A DNA stretch of 64,000 bases from Liolophura sinensis (GCF_032854445.1 NC_088306.1:20057764-20121763); one strand, 5' to 3'. Shown: positions 24,146-34,965, counted from the first letter of the stretch. The notes: generated by a model from the letters alone, not told the origin. Numbers and translations are program-made.

Positions 24146-25714
24146 AAATGACTGGTATCCGAATTTTCTTCATCTGAAGGCAATTCAGCTATTCTGGTCT
24201 GGGTTGTGAAGATACTATTACCCTCAGAATCGGACATTATACTAGCTTTGACAGACACATGAGCGATTCATGCCTCGTACTTTCTTATCCAGGAATGTAC
24301 AGTTACTCGACCTTTCCCCACACCATAAATAAACAAACATCTGCAGAATACCCTGTAATGTGATTTACCTATGCCATCGATTAGTTCCTCGTTATGTCTT
24401 TGATCCGCCACATATAAGCTCTTCATTCGCTTCCGCCTTGGTTGAGACACAATAATGTTTAGGTCACCTTTTTTTTAGGTAACCAGGGATTTATCGAAAG
24501 TATTTAACACTTTGTGATTAAAGAAATGTTTAATGGAATTTACCTAGATATGTTTTGGACCATCAGATTTTTTTAAAACTTAAACACCGTTTATGGCCGT
24601 GCATATGGTGTTCCAGATCTGTTCCATTGACTTGCGTCTTTGTCATTTCTTTCTACATACATTTACCTGGTCTTAATTTGTGGCTTGGGATGGGCTACGT
24701 GCTTTATTTGAAGCCCATGACCACTGGGACCGTTAAAAAACTTGTAGTTAATTATAAATATCTACCTTGATATCATACGTGTCGTCTGTTTTGGAGTCAT
24801 CATGACAAAAACACTGTGAAATACACCAATGAAACCTTAATTCCGATCCCCATTTAACTTAGCTTACCCAGTCCGGCAGCACGATTGACTCTGTTGAGAC
24901 TAAAATCACGGACCTTTGAAGCCCTAGCCTGTTCCTAAGTGAAACGCACTGGATCTCTACATTAAAGCTACTAGTAACTGTTACTTATGAAACAGAGCAA
25001 TTGATCATGGTCTAGCCGCGATGTTAAAATCAATGCGATAGATCCAATTCCACGGATACACCCCGCTGTCTAAGGCTCACAGGAGTGTCGGACAACCAAT
25101 AACCTAGCTTCATCTTGTTTTACACTAGTTATTATAGGTGTGGAGGCCGCAAGAGGCCAGCAGGACGACGAAAAATACTGTCGTTTTTAGGTCAGCAGCA
25201 ATCGAAGTGTCCGCCATTTACTACCAGCTTTCCTGTCGTGCACAGTGACCTTGTCAATGTCAATTGGCCAATTGACTTCCGACTGGCAGTAAAGGCCGAT
25301 AAAAGCCTCACAGAAAGCTGTGATTTGTTGTCGTTGATATTGCTGACAGTCTCATACGCTTTTGATGCCATACGAAAATATATGAGGCAATGTACCAGTT
25401 GAAAGCCGACTGTGACATTTTCCAGTAAACATTAGTCTTTTAAGTACTCCGGTACCTAGAAAAGTGATATTTTTCTTTGTGATCTTAATTTAATACTGGA
25501 CTCAACACTCCGTCAGCGGTCGTTGTTTTGAGATCCAATACCAGTATACCTGTTTTTCCCAGCACTTTTTGTCTGTTCAAGCTCTGTCTTAGTTAATCCC
25601 CTACATGCGCTATGCGGGCGAACGACGAAATGCATGTATTTTTTCAGTATACTCTCTACTGTATCATATGAATAGGGGGTGCAAGAATACTTCATAATAC
25701 TGCTTCAGTCTACA
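24146..25714. other. Intergenic, no feature seen
   Basis: Frames at 24555-24770 and 25115-25402 have no recognisable domain and no good splice signals. Confidence 0.4.
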
Positions 25715-26285
25715 GTGCGTACCATTTGTATACTGCACAGATGTACTGCGTACCATACTTATACTGTGTAACTATACTGTGTACCATATTTATGCTGCGT
25801 AACTATACTATGTACCATACTTATACTGCGTAACTATACAGTGTACCATGTTTATACTGTGCAACTGTAAAGCGCACCATACTTATACTGAGTAACTGTA
25901 CTGCGTACCATACTTATACTGCGTAATTATACTGTGTGCTATTTTTATACTGCGTAACTATACTGTGTGCCATATTTATACTGCGTAACTATACTGTGTG
26001 CCATACTTATACTGCGTAACTATACTGTGTACCATACTTATACTGCGTAACTGTACTGTATACCATATTTATACTGCGTAACTATACTGTGTGCTATTTT
26101 TATACTGCGTAATTACACTGTGTACCTTATTAATACTGCGTAATTACACTGTGTACCTTATTAATACTGCGCAACTGTACTGTGCGCCATATTTATACTG
26201 CCTAACTACAGTGTGTACCATATTTATACTGCGTAACTATACTGTGTACCATATTTATACTGCGTAACTATACTATCTACCAGCT
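25715..26285. repeat. 31-bp minisatellite, about 18-19 copies
   Basis: The unit is ctgcgtaactatactgtgtg plus ccatatttata. Most copies differ at a few positions; the two at 26105-26165 are nearly identical to each other. Confidence 0.92.
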
Positions 26286-26294
26286 ACTTGCAGA

Positions 26295-26406
26295 TGATCT
26301 TGGTTTCCCCTGGGATCTGCCCTCTTCCCCTGCTGGCCGCCGTCGTATAAGTGAAATATTCTTGAGTACGGCACAAAACACCAATCAAATAAATATATAA
26401 ATATAC
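26295..26406 (+). mobile_element. SINE family A, 3' half
   Basis: The segment runs from gatcttggtttcccctggga-like sequence through tgctggccgccgtcgtataa to caccaatcaaataaatatat. It directly follows the 31-bp array. Confidence 0.75.
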
Positions 26407-26435
26407 AATGTACCATGTTTAACACTGCTTAACAA

Positions 26436-26575
26436 AGCTATTGGTCCCATTTCGCTCATGCTAGATTCCTCTCCACTCATACGTGGGAAGGTCTATCAGT
26501 AAGCTGTGGATGGTCGTGGACTTTTCCCGTACCCTGTCCTACCATCATGCTAGCCGTCATCATACAACGTCATGT
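26436..26575 (+). mobile_element. SINE family A, internal part
   Basis: The part from ctcatgctagattcctctcc through ggaaggtctatcagtaagct to catcatgctagccgtcatca is a divergent copy without head or tail. Confidence 0.6.
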
Positions 26576-26861
26576 TACCCAACCCAACTGTTTCTGCTGA
26601 TCTGAGAAGACTTCCCAGTGATTTTGTGGTCTGTGGTCTGGGAATTAAACTAAACAGCCTGTAGTAACGGCTAGAGAAAACGTCGGGGAATCATGTGTCA
26701 GATGAATACGTATGAATAAATCTTGGGGATTTATTAATACCTAATAATGAACATAGCAGCTTTACATTGTTATATTACATAGAACGTGTCTGCATGGTCG
26801 AAATTAATATAACAGTCACTGTATGTCATTATAAGCATGATATTTTTCTTTATTTTACAAA

Positions 26862-27040
26862 GTCCAGCTCATGCTGGCTTCCTCTCCGGCCGTACGTGGG
26901 AAGGTCTGTCACCAACCTGCGGATGGTCGTGGGTTTCCCCCGGGCTCTGCCCGGTTTCCACCCACCATAATGCTGATCGCCGTCGTATAAGTGAAAAATT
27001 CTTGAGTACGGCGTAAAACACCAATCAAATAAATAAATAA
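26862..27040 (+). mobile_element. SINE family A, 5'-truncated, well preserved
   Basis: The copy begins at the box B side (agtccagctcatgctggctt) and runs complete to caccaatcaaataaataaat. It lies 270 bp upstream of the first coding exon of the granin-like gene. Confidence 0.85.
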
Positions 27041-27309
27041 CTTTATTTTACTACAGATAAAACTTTACAAAAATATTACTATAAACATACGCCATTTATT
27101 AATAAAGTATTCAAAATTTATAGAACCTTTATACTCTGGTTAATTTATACCTCACACAATAAAGTCAGTAACTTCTTCGTGATGAGCAAAAGGTAAAAAG
27201 TCGTAACAGCTTTCCGTTATTCATAGCATAGCTTGTTTATCAAAAGAAACCTGTTAAAAGGCATCCATTATTTGAACATCCTTTTTCCTTTTTTTTGTAT
27301 TTTCAGCTG

Positions 27310-27327
27310 ATGTTGCCGAGACACTAG
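27310..27327 (+). promoter_or_regulatory. Short upstream ORF in the granin-like 5' leader
   Basis: ATG at 27310 is followed by four codons and a TAG at 27325-27327, ending 10 nt before the main ATG. It lies in the same exon, after the acceptor. Such a short upstream ORF could lower initiation at 27338; this is inference. Confidence 0.4.
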
Positions 27328-27337
27328 TCACGTGACC

Positions 27338-28997
27338 ATGAAAGCTGAGCTGCTTACCCTGTCCATTCTCCTTGTCCACGTTTCCGGTTTCGCCATCCGG
27401 ACACCTCGTCTTGCGCGAAGTGCTTCCGGTGTTGATGAGAACAGCCTGTCTGATGCTCTCCGGGTTCTCGAGAGGGAGAAACGCCGACTCGACAACGAGG
27501 CTTCATACCGGGACTGGGAACCTGGTTACTATGGCAACTGGAACGACGATGACGACGCCGCTCTAGACGACGAAGTTGACGATTTGGGCGAAGATTTTGA
27601 TCTGGAGGATGACGATGACGGTGTGTCGAGCGACATTGCGGAGTATCTGGCCAATTTACTGACAAGAGAAGAGGCGGATTCTCAGTATCTTGGCGAACCC
27701 GATATGGGCGAGATTGATGCAGAAGCCATGACTGAGGCTCGTGCAGAAAAAGAAGAGCCTGAAATAAACGTTTTTAGCCCCCAGAGAGTTAGCATTGAGG
27801 AACTTCAGGATATATTTAACGACGATAAATTACCTGAAACAAGCAAGAGAATTAGCCTGAAATCAAAGAAATTAGCCATGAGAAAAAAGAAAACACCGGA
27901 AGTGGAAAACTCGTTGCTAGGGGACCGGGAAAGGATGACGGAAACACTGAAGGCAGATAAAGAGAAAAACAAAGCCGCAAAGAAAAAGAAAAGCATATCT
28001 CGTAACAACATAGACCTCAAACATTTAAGTCGTTCACAAATCCAAGAGCTTTTAAATGAAGTTGACAAAATAGAGAAACAAGAAGTTTTAGAAAGAGAGA
28101 ATTCTAACAAAGACCAATCTTTCGAGGCTGAAAACACAGAAGATGTCGAGGGAAGTGATTCCAATATAGAACCAGTGACTGAAGAAGAACTTGCAGACAT
28201 TTTAGGCGATGATGATGATGAAGGTGATGAGGGTGGTGAAGAAGAGGAAAACTCCGAAGTGGAGAATTTTGAAAATGATGACGGTGATGAGGGCGAGGAA
28301 GCCGAGGATTTCGAGGACACGGATGATGACACGATTTTACCTGAGGGAGAGGAGATCAACGATGAGCTCTTATCACGTGACATATACAGCCGCCCGGACG
28401 CAAGAAAGAAACGCGTCGCGAAGAGAAACTACAAAGGCTCATCATCTGGCAATAAAAATAGGCACTACTCGGCTGAAATTTCACGGCTTTTGGAGATAAT
28501 AGGCAAGCTTCGTCTGAAAAACTTGATGGAAAATAAGGAAATTGATAACCTGGCGGATGCTTTGGATGTAGCTACCAACTCTCAGACCCGACAATCTTTG
28601 GAAGGGTTGCCAAAGGAACTTAAGTCACTGCAACGGGCGATTAAAATCGAAGAGTCACTGCAAGGAGAAAACAGCGAGCTGTCCCCTGAGGACGAACAAT
28701 ACCTGCGTGACGTCATCGAGGAACTCATTAACCAAGGCAACGGAGACGACAGTAATGACGAGGAAGAAGAACAGAGTTATGCTCGAGAAGAAACTGAAAA
28801 GAGGAGCGGAGCAGAAGAGTTTGTGAACGACTCTGATGAGAAAGCCGAGGAGGCACCGACGTTTGCCGACAGAATGGGGCAGTGGTACGAGGAACCCATT
28901 GTCAGTAGAAAACCCATGGATCATGACCTCCGTGACGCCAGTGATCTCACGGACCAAGATATAGCCGAGAAGCTTGAAGAAGAGGAGGAGAACGAAG
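27338..28997 (+). CDS. Granin-like gene, first coding exon
   Basis: It follows a good acceptor (tttttgtattttcag, exon from 27307), so an upstream untranslated exon is expected. The ATG at 27338 (context gtgaccATGa) is the first in-frame ATG and opens a signal peptide. The exon ends at gaacgaag/gtaagt in phase 1. It encodes the whole acidic body to residue 553. Reading on into the intron would stay open to 29113. Confidence 0.88.
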
Positions 28998-31900
28998 GTA
29001 AGTTGAAATTAAACATGAAACAGATTTGGTCTAATTCCATAAATGTTAATAGAATGATTCCTTTTCACGGCATTCCAAGTGAAAAGGTCAAAGTTGAAAT
29101 AAATATGTCTTAATGGCTTTGTCAAGAAGTGCATATATGCTCATTTTTTAGGATAGCTGATATTATCGCCAAGGTCTTGGTTCCCAGCATGAATCAATGA
29201 TAGTGCAACGACCAAGTTATCAGTATAATGGCTCGGGTGAGGCAGCTTACTTGCCTTCGGTAAGTCATCTCAGTGAAGCAGCACTAGATAAAAGAGCGGT
29301 GGAAATCCGCCCTGCAACAGGGAGCCACATTACACGTACATGCACTCTAAGGACTATTTCGTCGTCATATGAAAAATTGTTAAGTACGACGTTTAACCCA
29401 AAAATATCATATCTGGTGACTTCTGCATTGCATTACAGTGAGGCAGCATTATATTAAACATGACTTGCCCGGTATAGCGAATCACAGTCACGATATGACC
29501 GAACTATTGTTTAAACGGTCGTTAAAATCACAAGAAGAGGAAGTAAAAAATGACAAAGAAAGGTATGCAGCGAAAACGAACCATCAAATCACGTATCATC
29601 ACAAATAACATGAAGAAAACCTTTGTAACATTGGATAACAATTTAATTTGATGACGAAGTGGAACATTGTACAGATCGGCAATGAAGGCTACGTGAAAAC
29701 AACTTGATTCTATTTTTATTTGATTGGTGTTTAACACTGAAATCCGTGTATTTTGCATTTATGACGATGACCCGTTTTATATTTCTATGAAACCTTGAGT
29801 GCACCAAACCTCACTCGGGAAACATTTAATTTTACACACTTCAAATATGATGGATTAATTCGAAGTGTCGCAAATTTTCGTTTTTCTGTTTTCTGCTTTC
29901 AGAAGCCAATCAAATTTTAGAGGATTTAATAGATCGATACCGGGCGGATGAGGTTCTAGCTTCCGAACCGGAAGTCGAGGAGGACGACGGTGAGGAAGAA
30001 TTCTAGGATCACATTCCGGCAATCTGTGTACAAAAGTGAAAAAAAAAATTAGAAAAAAATCTGCCAAGTTTAGTGAAAACAGAAGATAGAGGCTGATTGC
30101 ACAACTACAAAAAGAATCTGGAAAATCTCAAAACCAGACTGAAATTAAATTTTCTATTAAGAACACTGTTAAGAACGGCATTAACCCTGCCAGGTTAAAC
30201 TACACTCAGTATGCTATGTTATTTTACTGTCATATCACCTACATAAACGTGCCCGTGTTGCCCGTGTTGTCAGTACACTCTCCATTATCAAACGCTGCGG
30301 TCTCACCTTGCAAACAGTATTATCCAAACTACAATCATAACAATCATAATCATAATTGGTGAGATTCAAACCTTGAAAGGGGCCTCTATGGTCGAGATGA
30401 TTGGCGTGTCAGCGCGGCGTAATGACCAGGGAGCCCCTCACCAGTGTGGTCGCTGTGAATTCGTTCAGTTTAAGCTGGTTTCCTCTCCGACCGTGCGTGG
30501 GAAAGTCTTCCAGCAACCTGCGGATGGCTTGTGGGTTAAATCATAATGTTGGTCGTCGTTGTATCAGTGGAATACTCTTGAGTATGGGCCAAAATATCAG
30601 TCCAATAAATCAAATAAATCAAAGCTTGAGAGTTAATCGATTGGGATGCTGACCCACTGACCACACAATACTGAAACTGTAAAGTGAATACTTCTAGAAG
30701 CCACCTCAAATGGTCTTCAAAAACATAATACAAAGCGAAGACGATATCAACATAATCACGTGTATGCGTCTTATATTTTCAGACACGGATGAAGAAGCGG
30801 AAGTGGAGGACTTATATCCGGCTGTTGAATCAAGACTCGAGGAGGAAGAAAGAAGTCCGTCATCGACTTATCAGGGTAAGAGATGTCTTATTCATTTAAT
30901 TATTTATTTGACTGGTGTTTTACGCTGTACTCAAGAATATTTCACTTGTACGACGGCGGCCAGCATTATGGTGGATGGAAACAGTTACCTTCTTCTTGTC
31001 TGCTTTGTGCTTAGGGGATTAGTCACTCTTTGCTTTTTTGTTATTTTCTTACCTCTTTACGAGTTCCTCGTCTAGTGTCTTATGGTTAATGTTTAGCGGC
31101 TTGGTAAATGTTCTTTTGTTTAGTTCTATTGTCCGATTTATGTTTACCTGCTTGGTTAGTATATTTTATCTGGGTCATGCTTTATATTTAGCTACTTTTC
31201 ACGCTCTTCGATTACCGTTCTGTTGTCTGATTTATGTTTACCCGCTTGGTTAGTGCTTTTATTTGGGTCATGCTTTATTTTTAGTTACTTTTCACGTTCT
31301 TCGATTACTGTTCTATTATCTAATTCATGTTTATCTGCTTGGTTAGTGTTTTTTTATCTGGGTCATGCTTTATTTTTAGCTACTTTTCACGCTCTTCGAT
31401 TACCGTTTTATTATCTAATTCATGTTTATCTGTTTGGTTAGTGTTTTTTTATCTGGGTCATGCTTTATTTTTAGCTACTTTTCACGCTCTTCGATTACCG
31501 TTTTATTATCTAATTCATGTTTATCTGTTTGGTTAGTGTTTTTTTATCTGGGTCATGCTTTATTTTTAGCTACTTTTCACGCTCTTCGATTACCGTTCTA
31601 TTATCTAATTCATGTTTATCTGCTTGGTTAGTGTTTTTTTATCTGGGTCATGCTTTATTTTTAGTTACTTGTCATCCCTTCGGTTTCTTCTCCGCTTTCC
31701 ACGTGTTTGGTTACATTTCCCTTGTTTTCTCGCTTGATTACTAATCATTACTTATCCTCTCCTTATCACGTTAATCTTAATTCTTCTGCCTGTATTGCTA
31801 CCTCCCCTTCCCTGGGTCCTGGGACTTGGACCCAGTTTCACAAAGCGGCGTACGACATTTTTTTATCGTACATTTCTCGTACGATATTTTGTACGTCACA

Positions 31901-32650
31901 ATTACTGTGCCATTGTCGTATATGTGCGATTATCGTACAAGCACGAGATCTTTATGAAACTGGGCCATAATCTGTTGTCTAAGTAATACAACATTATCTA
32001 TATAAAAGTCCAGTATAAAGAATAAAAACGGAGAAGTGACAACAGTGTGAAAGCTGACAAATGGTCACACATCTTACCAGTGAAGTACAGTTTCTTGTCA
32101 GGTTACATCAGTCAGGGTTTTATTCCGACTGTTCAGCTTTATACTTTAAAATTCCCGCACATAACAAATGCATAAATGCACGAACGTAACAGGCGCAATA
32201 AGACTATGAAGATTGATGGCCTATTAAAAACTTTTACTGGTAACTCTAATTTTACTGGTGATCTAACTGGATAACGTAAAACAACATGTACAATCAGATC
32301 CGCCATTAATCTATGATTCCGGTGGAAGCCTCCTCGGCGAGTTGTTGGCCTGGCAGCGCGACGAAACGACTCAAGAGCCTGCCACCAAAGCGGTTGCTGT
32401 GATCGAGTTCAAGTCCAGCTAATGCTGGCCTCCTTTCCGTGCGTAGGAAGGTCTTCCAGCAACTTTACCAGCGTGTACGTTTCCCACGGGCTCTCTCTCA
32501 CCACAATGCTGGTCATCGCCGTATAAATGACAAAATCTTGTGTTCGGTGTAAAACACCAATCAAATAAATGTAAATCTATGGTTCAGTTTCCTGATCCTC
32601 GAGCAGAAGGTCCCAGCATCAATACGCAGACGCTAATAATAATAATAATA

Positions 32651-32685
<35 letters not shown>

Positions 32686-34965
32686 GATTAATAATTATTA
32701 TTAAGCGTTGCCAAGCGAAAGCCTTCTGTTATTTCACTCCATTTGGAATAATGTGCTCCAGATCTGTTCTTAGCACAGCACTTACATGGCGTTTCTACCT
32801 ATATCTGGGTTCTCTTCTCCCCACTCCCGGATCACATCCCAATATGCTCAGGAAGACGTGTAATGTACTCGTTATATTTAAGCTCTGAATTCAGCCTAAT
32901 GATATCCTCGGGTACCCATGTCACGGAAACCATAAAGCTGTTTGTTGTACTTGACAGATGCCCTCGCCCGCCTGTTTCGTGACGAAGCTGTGGATGAGGC
33001 CACACAAAGGGAAATTGAGCAAGCTTTGGCACAGTTCCAGCACAACGTGGAGCCATGGCAGCGACGAGAGCTGGAGAACCGCGTCCGGGCTTATGGTAAG
33101 CCCCCCGGCTTGCTGCCCGGATGGGAAATTGGAAGGGCTGAGGGACCGGACGTGTCCGGAATATGCAATAATCGTTCCAAAACGAAGCTGATGCTGTAAA
33201 GCGCACTTCTAGCCAAGTCTCGATCGTCCGGGCTGACCTCACTTGACCTCGCCACATATTGCTCTACCGGGGATGAGTTGAGACTGCACAGAATCAGTAT
33301 CTACCTAACTACGGCTATGAATAAAGTTTACCACAATAGCGTCCCAAACAAATTATTCATGGTTCTTTATTTTTGCTCTGAGAGATGGAGATTTGTTTAC
33401 TATCATAAGCAAACGTTTCCTTTGCTGAGTGTAAAAGGGAGGCCCTTACTCTCTGGATTGTAATTATCTCGGCAAAATTATCGCTTCTTCCAATTTTGTA
33501 AATTTAGAACAAATCCTTTAAAACAAGATAGATGGTTGAACACTGCTGTCAACTTTTGCCCTAATCAGGACCCACCTAACAAAACAGGTGCAATGTGACG
33601 TCAAGCGTATTTACCGTAGAGACGTATCTCTTCATTTACCATAGTGACTTTTTTCTTCACTATATGTTGCCTTGGGCATTATGTTAAGTGCACCGGTTCC
33701 AGAACGCTAGCCGTTATTTGGATATTAAAAAAAAATTACACAACTGAGTACGCTGTCTTACCATTCCATTAGTATTGTTTTGTTTCATTACTTTTCTTCT
33801 TGCCCAATGAAATGCTCAAAGCATTAGAAAAACATACTCCAGTATCGACACAAGTAACAATCTCTGTTCGCACCATGGATTCAAACTAATTGTCATATTT
33901 TATTTTATAACGTTTAATTAATTCATGGTATTTTCCTGTTTGTAGAACAATGCAGCCCATTGGATAATATCGTGTCGGACTGCCGCCTAGCGGACGAACT
34001 CAACATTCCTATTGATGACGAAGCCCGGGAGTTATGTAGTCGACATGAGGCCTGTTATACATGTGTAAGTGTGAATGTCCTGTAAGCTGGAATTTCGTGT
34101 AAGACGACATCAAAGCTTTAGACTTCTGGGTTCGGTTGTTCAAAATTGTTTTAAGACTTAAATACCACATTTAACTTTAAACTGAGTCTTCAGTTTTGTA
34201 CTTCGCCCAGAAATAACTGTGTAACGAAATGACTCAAAAGCCTCGCACCAAAGCGTTCGCTGTCATCGAGTTCAAGCCCAGCTTATGCTGGCTTCTTTTC
34301 CGTGCGTGGGGAGGTCTGCCAGCAACCTTACCAGCCTGTAGGTTTCCCACGGGCCGTATAAGTGAAATAATCTTGAGTTCGGCGAAAAATACCAATCAAA
34401 TAAATCTAAATCTATGGTTCAGTTTACATGGTTCTCGAGGAGAAGTTCCCAGCATCAATACAAAGACTTCATGAGATAACCTGGCCAGTTGTCACATCTC
34501 TACTACATCAAAGAGATATCCAGAACTATATCATAGTAAACACATGACTGAATGTTGAGAGTTTGAAAAGCCCCCCCCCCCCTCCAAGCCCCTTTCCCCT
34601 CGCTTCCCCACTTTTGCTTCCTACACCACTGTATATGTATATACCGATATGACTGATGTGTTTTTGAACTATATAGGCCTCCGTTAAGATACATGCAAGC
34701 CGTATCAAGGAATGGACAGGTCATCTTTGTCACGCAAATGTTGTTGTTGTTGTTACAGGGAATGGTACTGGGGAAGGCCGCCGGTCAATGTGACGCCGGC
34801 TACCTAGCCGAGGCCTTCCAGTTGTGTGACGGGGCGGAGAAGTGTAACCTGAAAGCCGATGCCTTCTTAAGACTGCTTCAATATTACCACCGATATTCGG
34901 CCGCTGTGAATGGCGCATGTGAGCATCAGTGCGTGGTGGACTACATATACGGCGTGACGCTCTAA
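27338..34965 (+). CDS. Granin-like acidic secretory precursor with C-terminal ten-Cys domain (six exons)
   Basis: Six exons join without a frame break: 27338-28997, 29903-29989, 30783-30875, 32958-33095, 33946-34064 and 34759-34965. They encode 767 residues. All introns are GT-AG; the first four are phase 1 and the last is phase 0. Residues 1-19 look like a signal peptide (MKAELL..., hydrophobic core, cleavage near GFA/IRT). The body to about residue 650 is very rich in Asp, Glu and Lys, has long acidic runs and coiled-coil-like helices, and contains no cysteine. Basic processing sites include RKKR at 356-359 and KR at 362-363. All ten cysteines lie at 662, 672, 690, 696, 699, 710, 722, 728, 753 and 757. 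The layout (signal, acidic body, dibasic sites) is typical of granin-like cargo of regulated secretion; no classical amidation sites (Gly-Lys-Arg) were seen. The Cys domain resembles secreted PLA2 around CSRHEACY. I do not recognise a named orthologue. Confidence 0.85.
29225..29402 (+). mobile_element. SINE family B, 5'-truncated, in granin-like intron 1
   Basis: It starts at ataatggctcgggtgaggca and ends atgaaaaattgttaagtacg, acgtttaaccc. Confidence 0.75.
29903..29989 (+). CDS. Granin-like gene, exon 2
   Basis: It lies between the acceptor ttttctgctttcag and the donor gtgagg and is 87 nt long, phase 1 on both sides. It encodes a short helix (ANQILEDLIDRYRADEVL) followed by acidic residues. 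If the donor is not used, translation stops at TAG 30004-30006. Confidence 0.8.
30379..30620 (+). mobile_element. SINE family A, near full-length, in granin-like intron 2
   Basis: The head (ggggcctctatggtcgagat), a body with gcgtgggaaagtcttccagc and the tail (atcagtccaataaatcaaat) are present. The part between gtgggtt and ataatg is deleted. Confidence 0.8.
30783..30875 (+). CDS. Granin-like gene, exon 3
   Basis: The acceptor is cttatattttcag and the donor gtaaga. The exon is 93 nt, symmetric phase 1, and encodes an acidic stretch (DTDEEAEVEDLYPAVESRL). Confidence 0.82.
30892..30985 (-). mobile_element. SINE family A tail, in granin-like intron 3
   Basis: The segment tatttatttgactggtgttt through cagcattatggtggatggaa is the 3' end in reverse, truncated after 90 bp. 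It begins about 17 bp past the donor of exon 3. Confidence 0.75.
31085..31675. repeat. 95-bp minisatellite in granin-like intron 3, about 6 copies
   Basis: Landmarks ctgcttggttagtgtttttt, atctgggtcatgctttattt and cacgctcttcgattaccgtt recur every 95 bp from about 31235. The two earliest copies are more diverged. The unit is not divisible by three, so the same hydrophobic translation appears in successive frames. Confidence 0.92.
31828..31968. mobile_element. MITE-like element, TIR type CCCAGTTTCACAAAG (copy 2)
   Basis: The left end acccagtttcacaaagcggc mirrors the right end ctttatgaaactgggcc. The interior has many cgtac/gtacg palindromes. It lies in granin-like intron 3. Confidence 0.6.
32010..32075 (+). 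repeat. Dispersed ~55-bp motif (locus 3)
   Basis: Read as aataaaaacggagaagtgac, aacagtgtgaaagctgacaa and atggtcacacatc. Confidence 0.45.
32345..32630 (+). mobile_element. SINE family A variant with 3' extension (copy 1)
   Basis: A full copy is followed, after caccaatcaaataaatg, by aaatctatggttcagttt and cccagcatcaatac. The same extension follows the copy at 34219. In granin-like intron 3. Confidence 0.75.
32637..32705. repeat. (AAT)n/(ATT)n microsatellite
   Basis: AAT units switch to ATT units in the middle, giving a self-complementary tract of about 65 bp. Confidence 0.9.
32958..33095 (+). CDS. Granin-like gene, exon 4
   Basis: The acceptor is ttgtacttgacag and the donor gtaagc. The exon is 138 nt, symmetric phase 1. 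It encodes an amphipathic helical region (DALARLFRDEAVDEATQRE) ending ...ENRVRAY, just ahead of the Cys-rich domain. Confidence 0.85.
33946..34064 (+). CDS. Granin-like gene, exon 5 (start of Cys-rich domain)
   Basis: The acceptor is ttcctgtttgtag and the donor gtaagt. The exon is 119 nt, entering in phase 1 and leaving in phase 0. It carries cysteines 662, 672, 690, 696 and 699 and the LCSRHEACYTC motif (689-699). Confidence 0.87.
34219..34470 (+). mobile_element. SINE family A variant with 3' extension (copy 2)
   Basis: It is parallel to the copy at 32345 but has lost the ...ctgccggtt...ataatgctgg part of the centre. The extension aaatctatggttcagttt to cccagcatcaatac is shared. In granin-like intron 5. 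Confidence 0.75.
34571..34582. repeat. Poly-C run (12) in granin-like intron 5
   Basis: An uninterrupted run of 12 C followed by more C-rich sequence to 34600. Confidence 0.9.
34759..34965 (+). CDS. Granin-like gene, last coding exon (end of Cys-rich domain)
   Basis: A (ttg)n tract and ttacag form the acceptor. The exon is in phase 0, 207 nt long, and ends with TAA at 34963-34965. It carries cysteines 710, 722, 728, 753 and 757, including QCDAGYLAEAF and the closing CEHQC. The spacing C-D-x-x-(Y/F) after the HExCYxCG motif is as in secreted PLA2-like proteins. Confidence 0.88.
   Translation, partial: GMVLGKAAGQCDAGYLAEAFQLCDGAEKCNLKADAFLRLLQYYHRYSAAVNGACEHQCVVDYIYGVTL

Noticed and set aside
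25715-26285. CRISPR-like array
   Set aside because: Units are directly adjacent with no unique spacers, and the genome is eukaryotic.
27805-28383. Long serine-rich minus-strand frame opposite the granin-like exon 1
   Set aside because: It is the mirror of GAA/GAT-rich codons on the real strand and has no splice or homology support.
31038-31744. Hydrophobic 69-75-codon frames spaced 95 bp apart
   Set aside because: Each is the same translation of one minisatellite unit; they lie in an intron.
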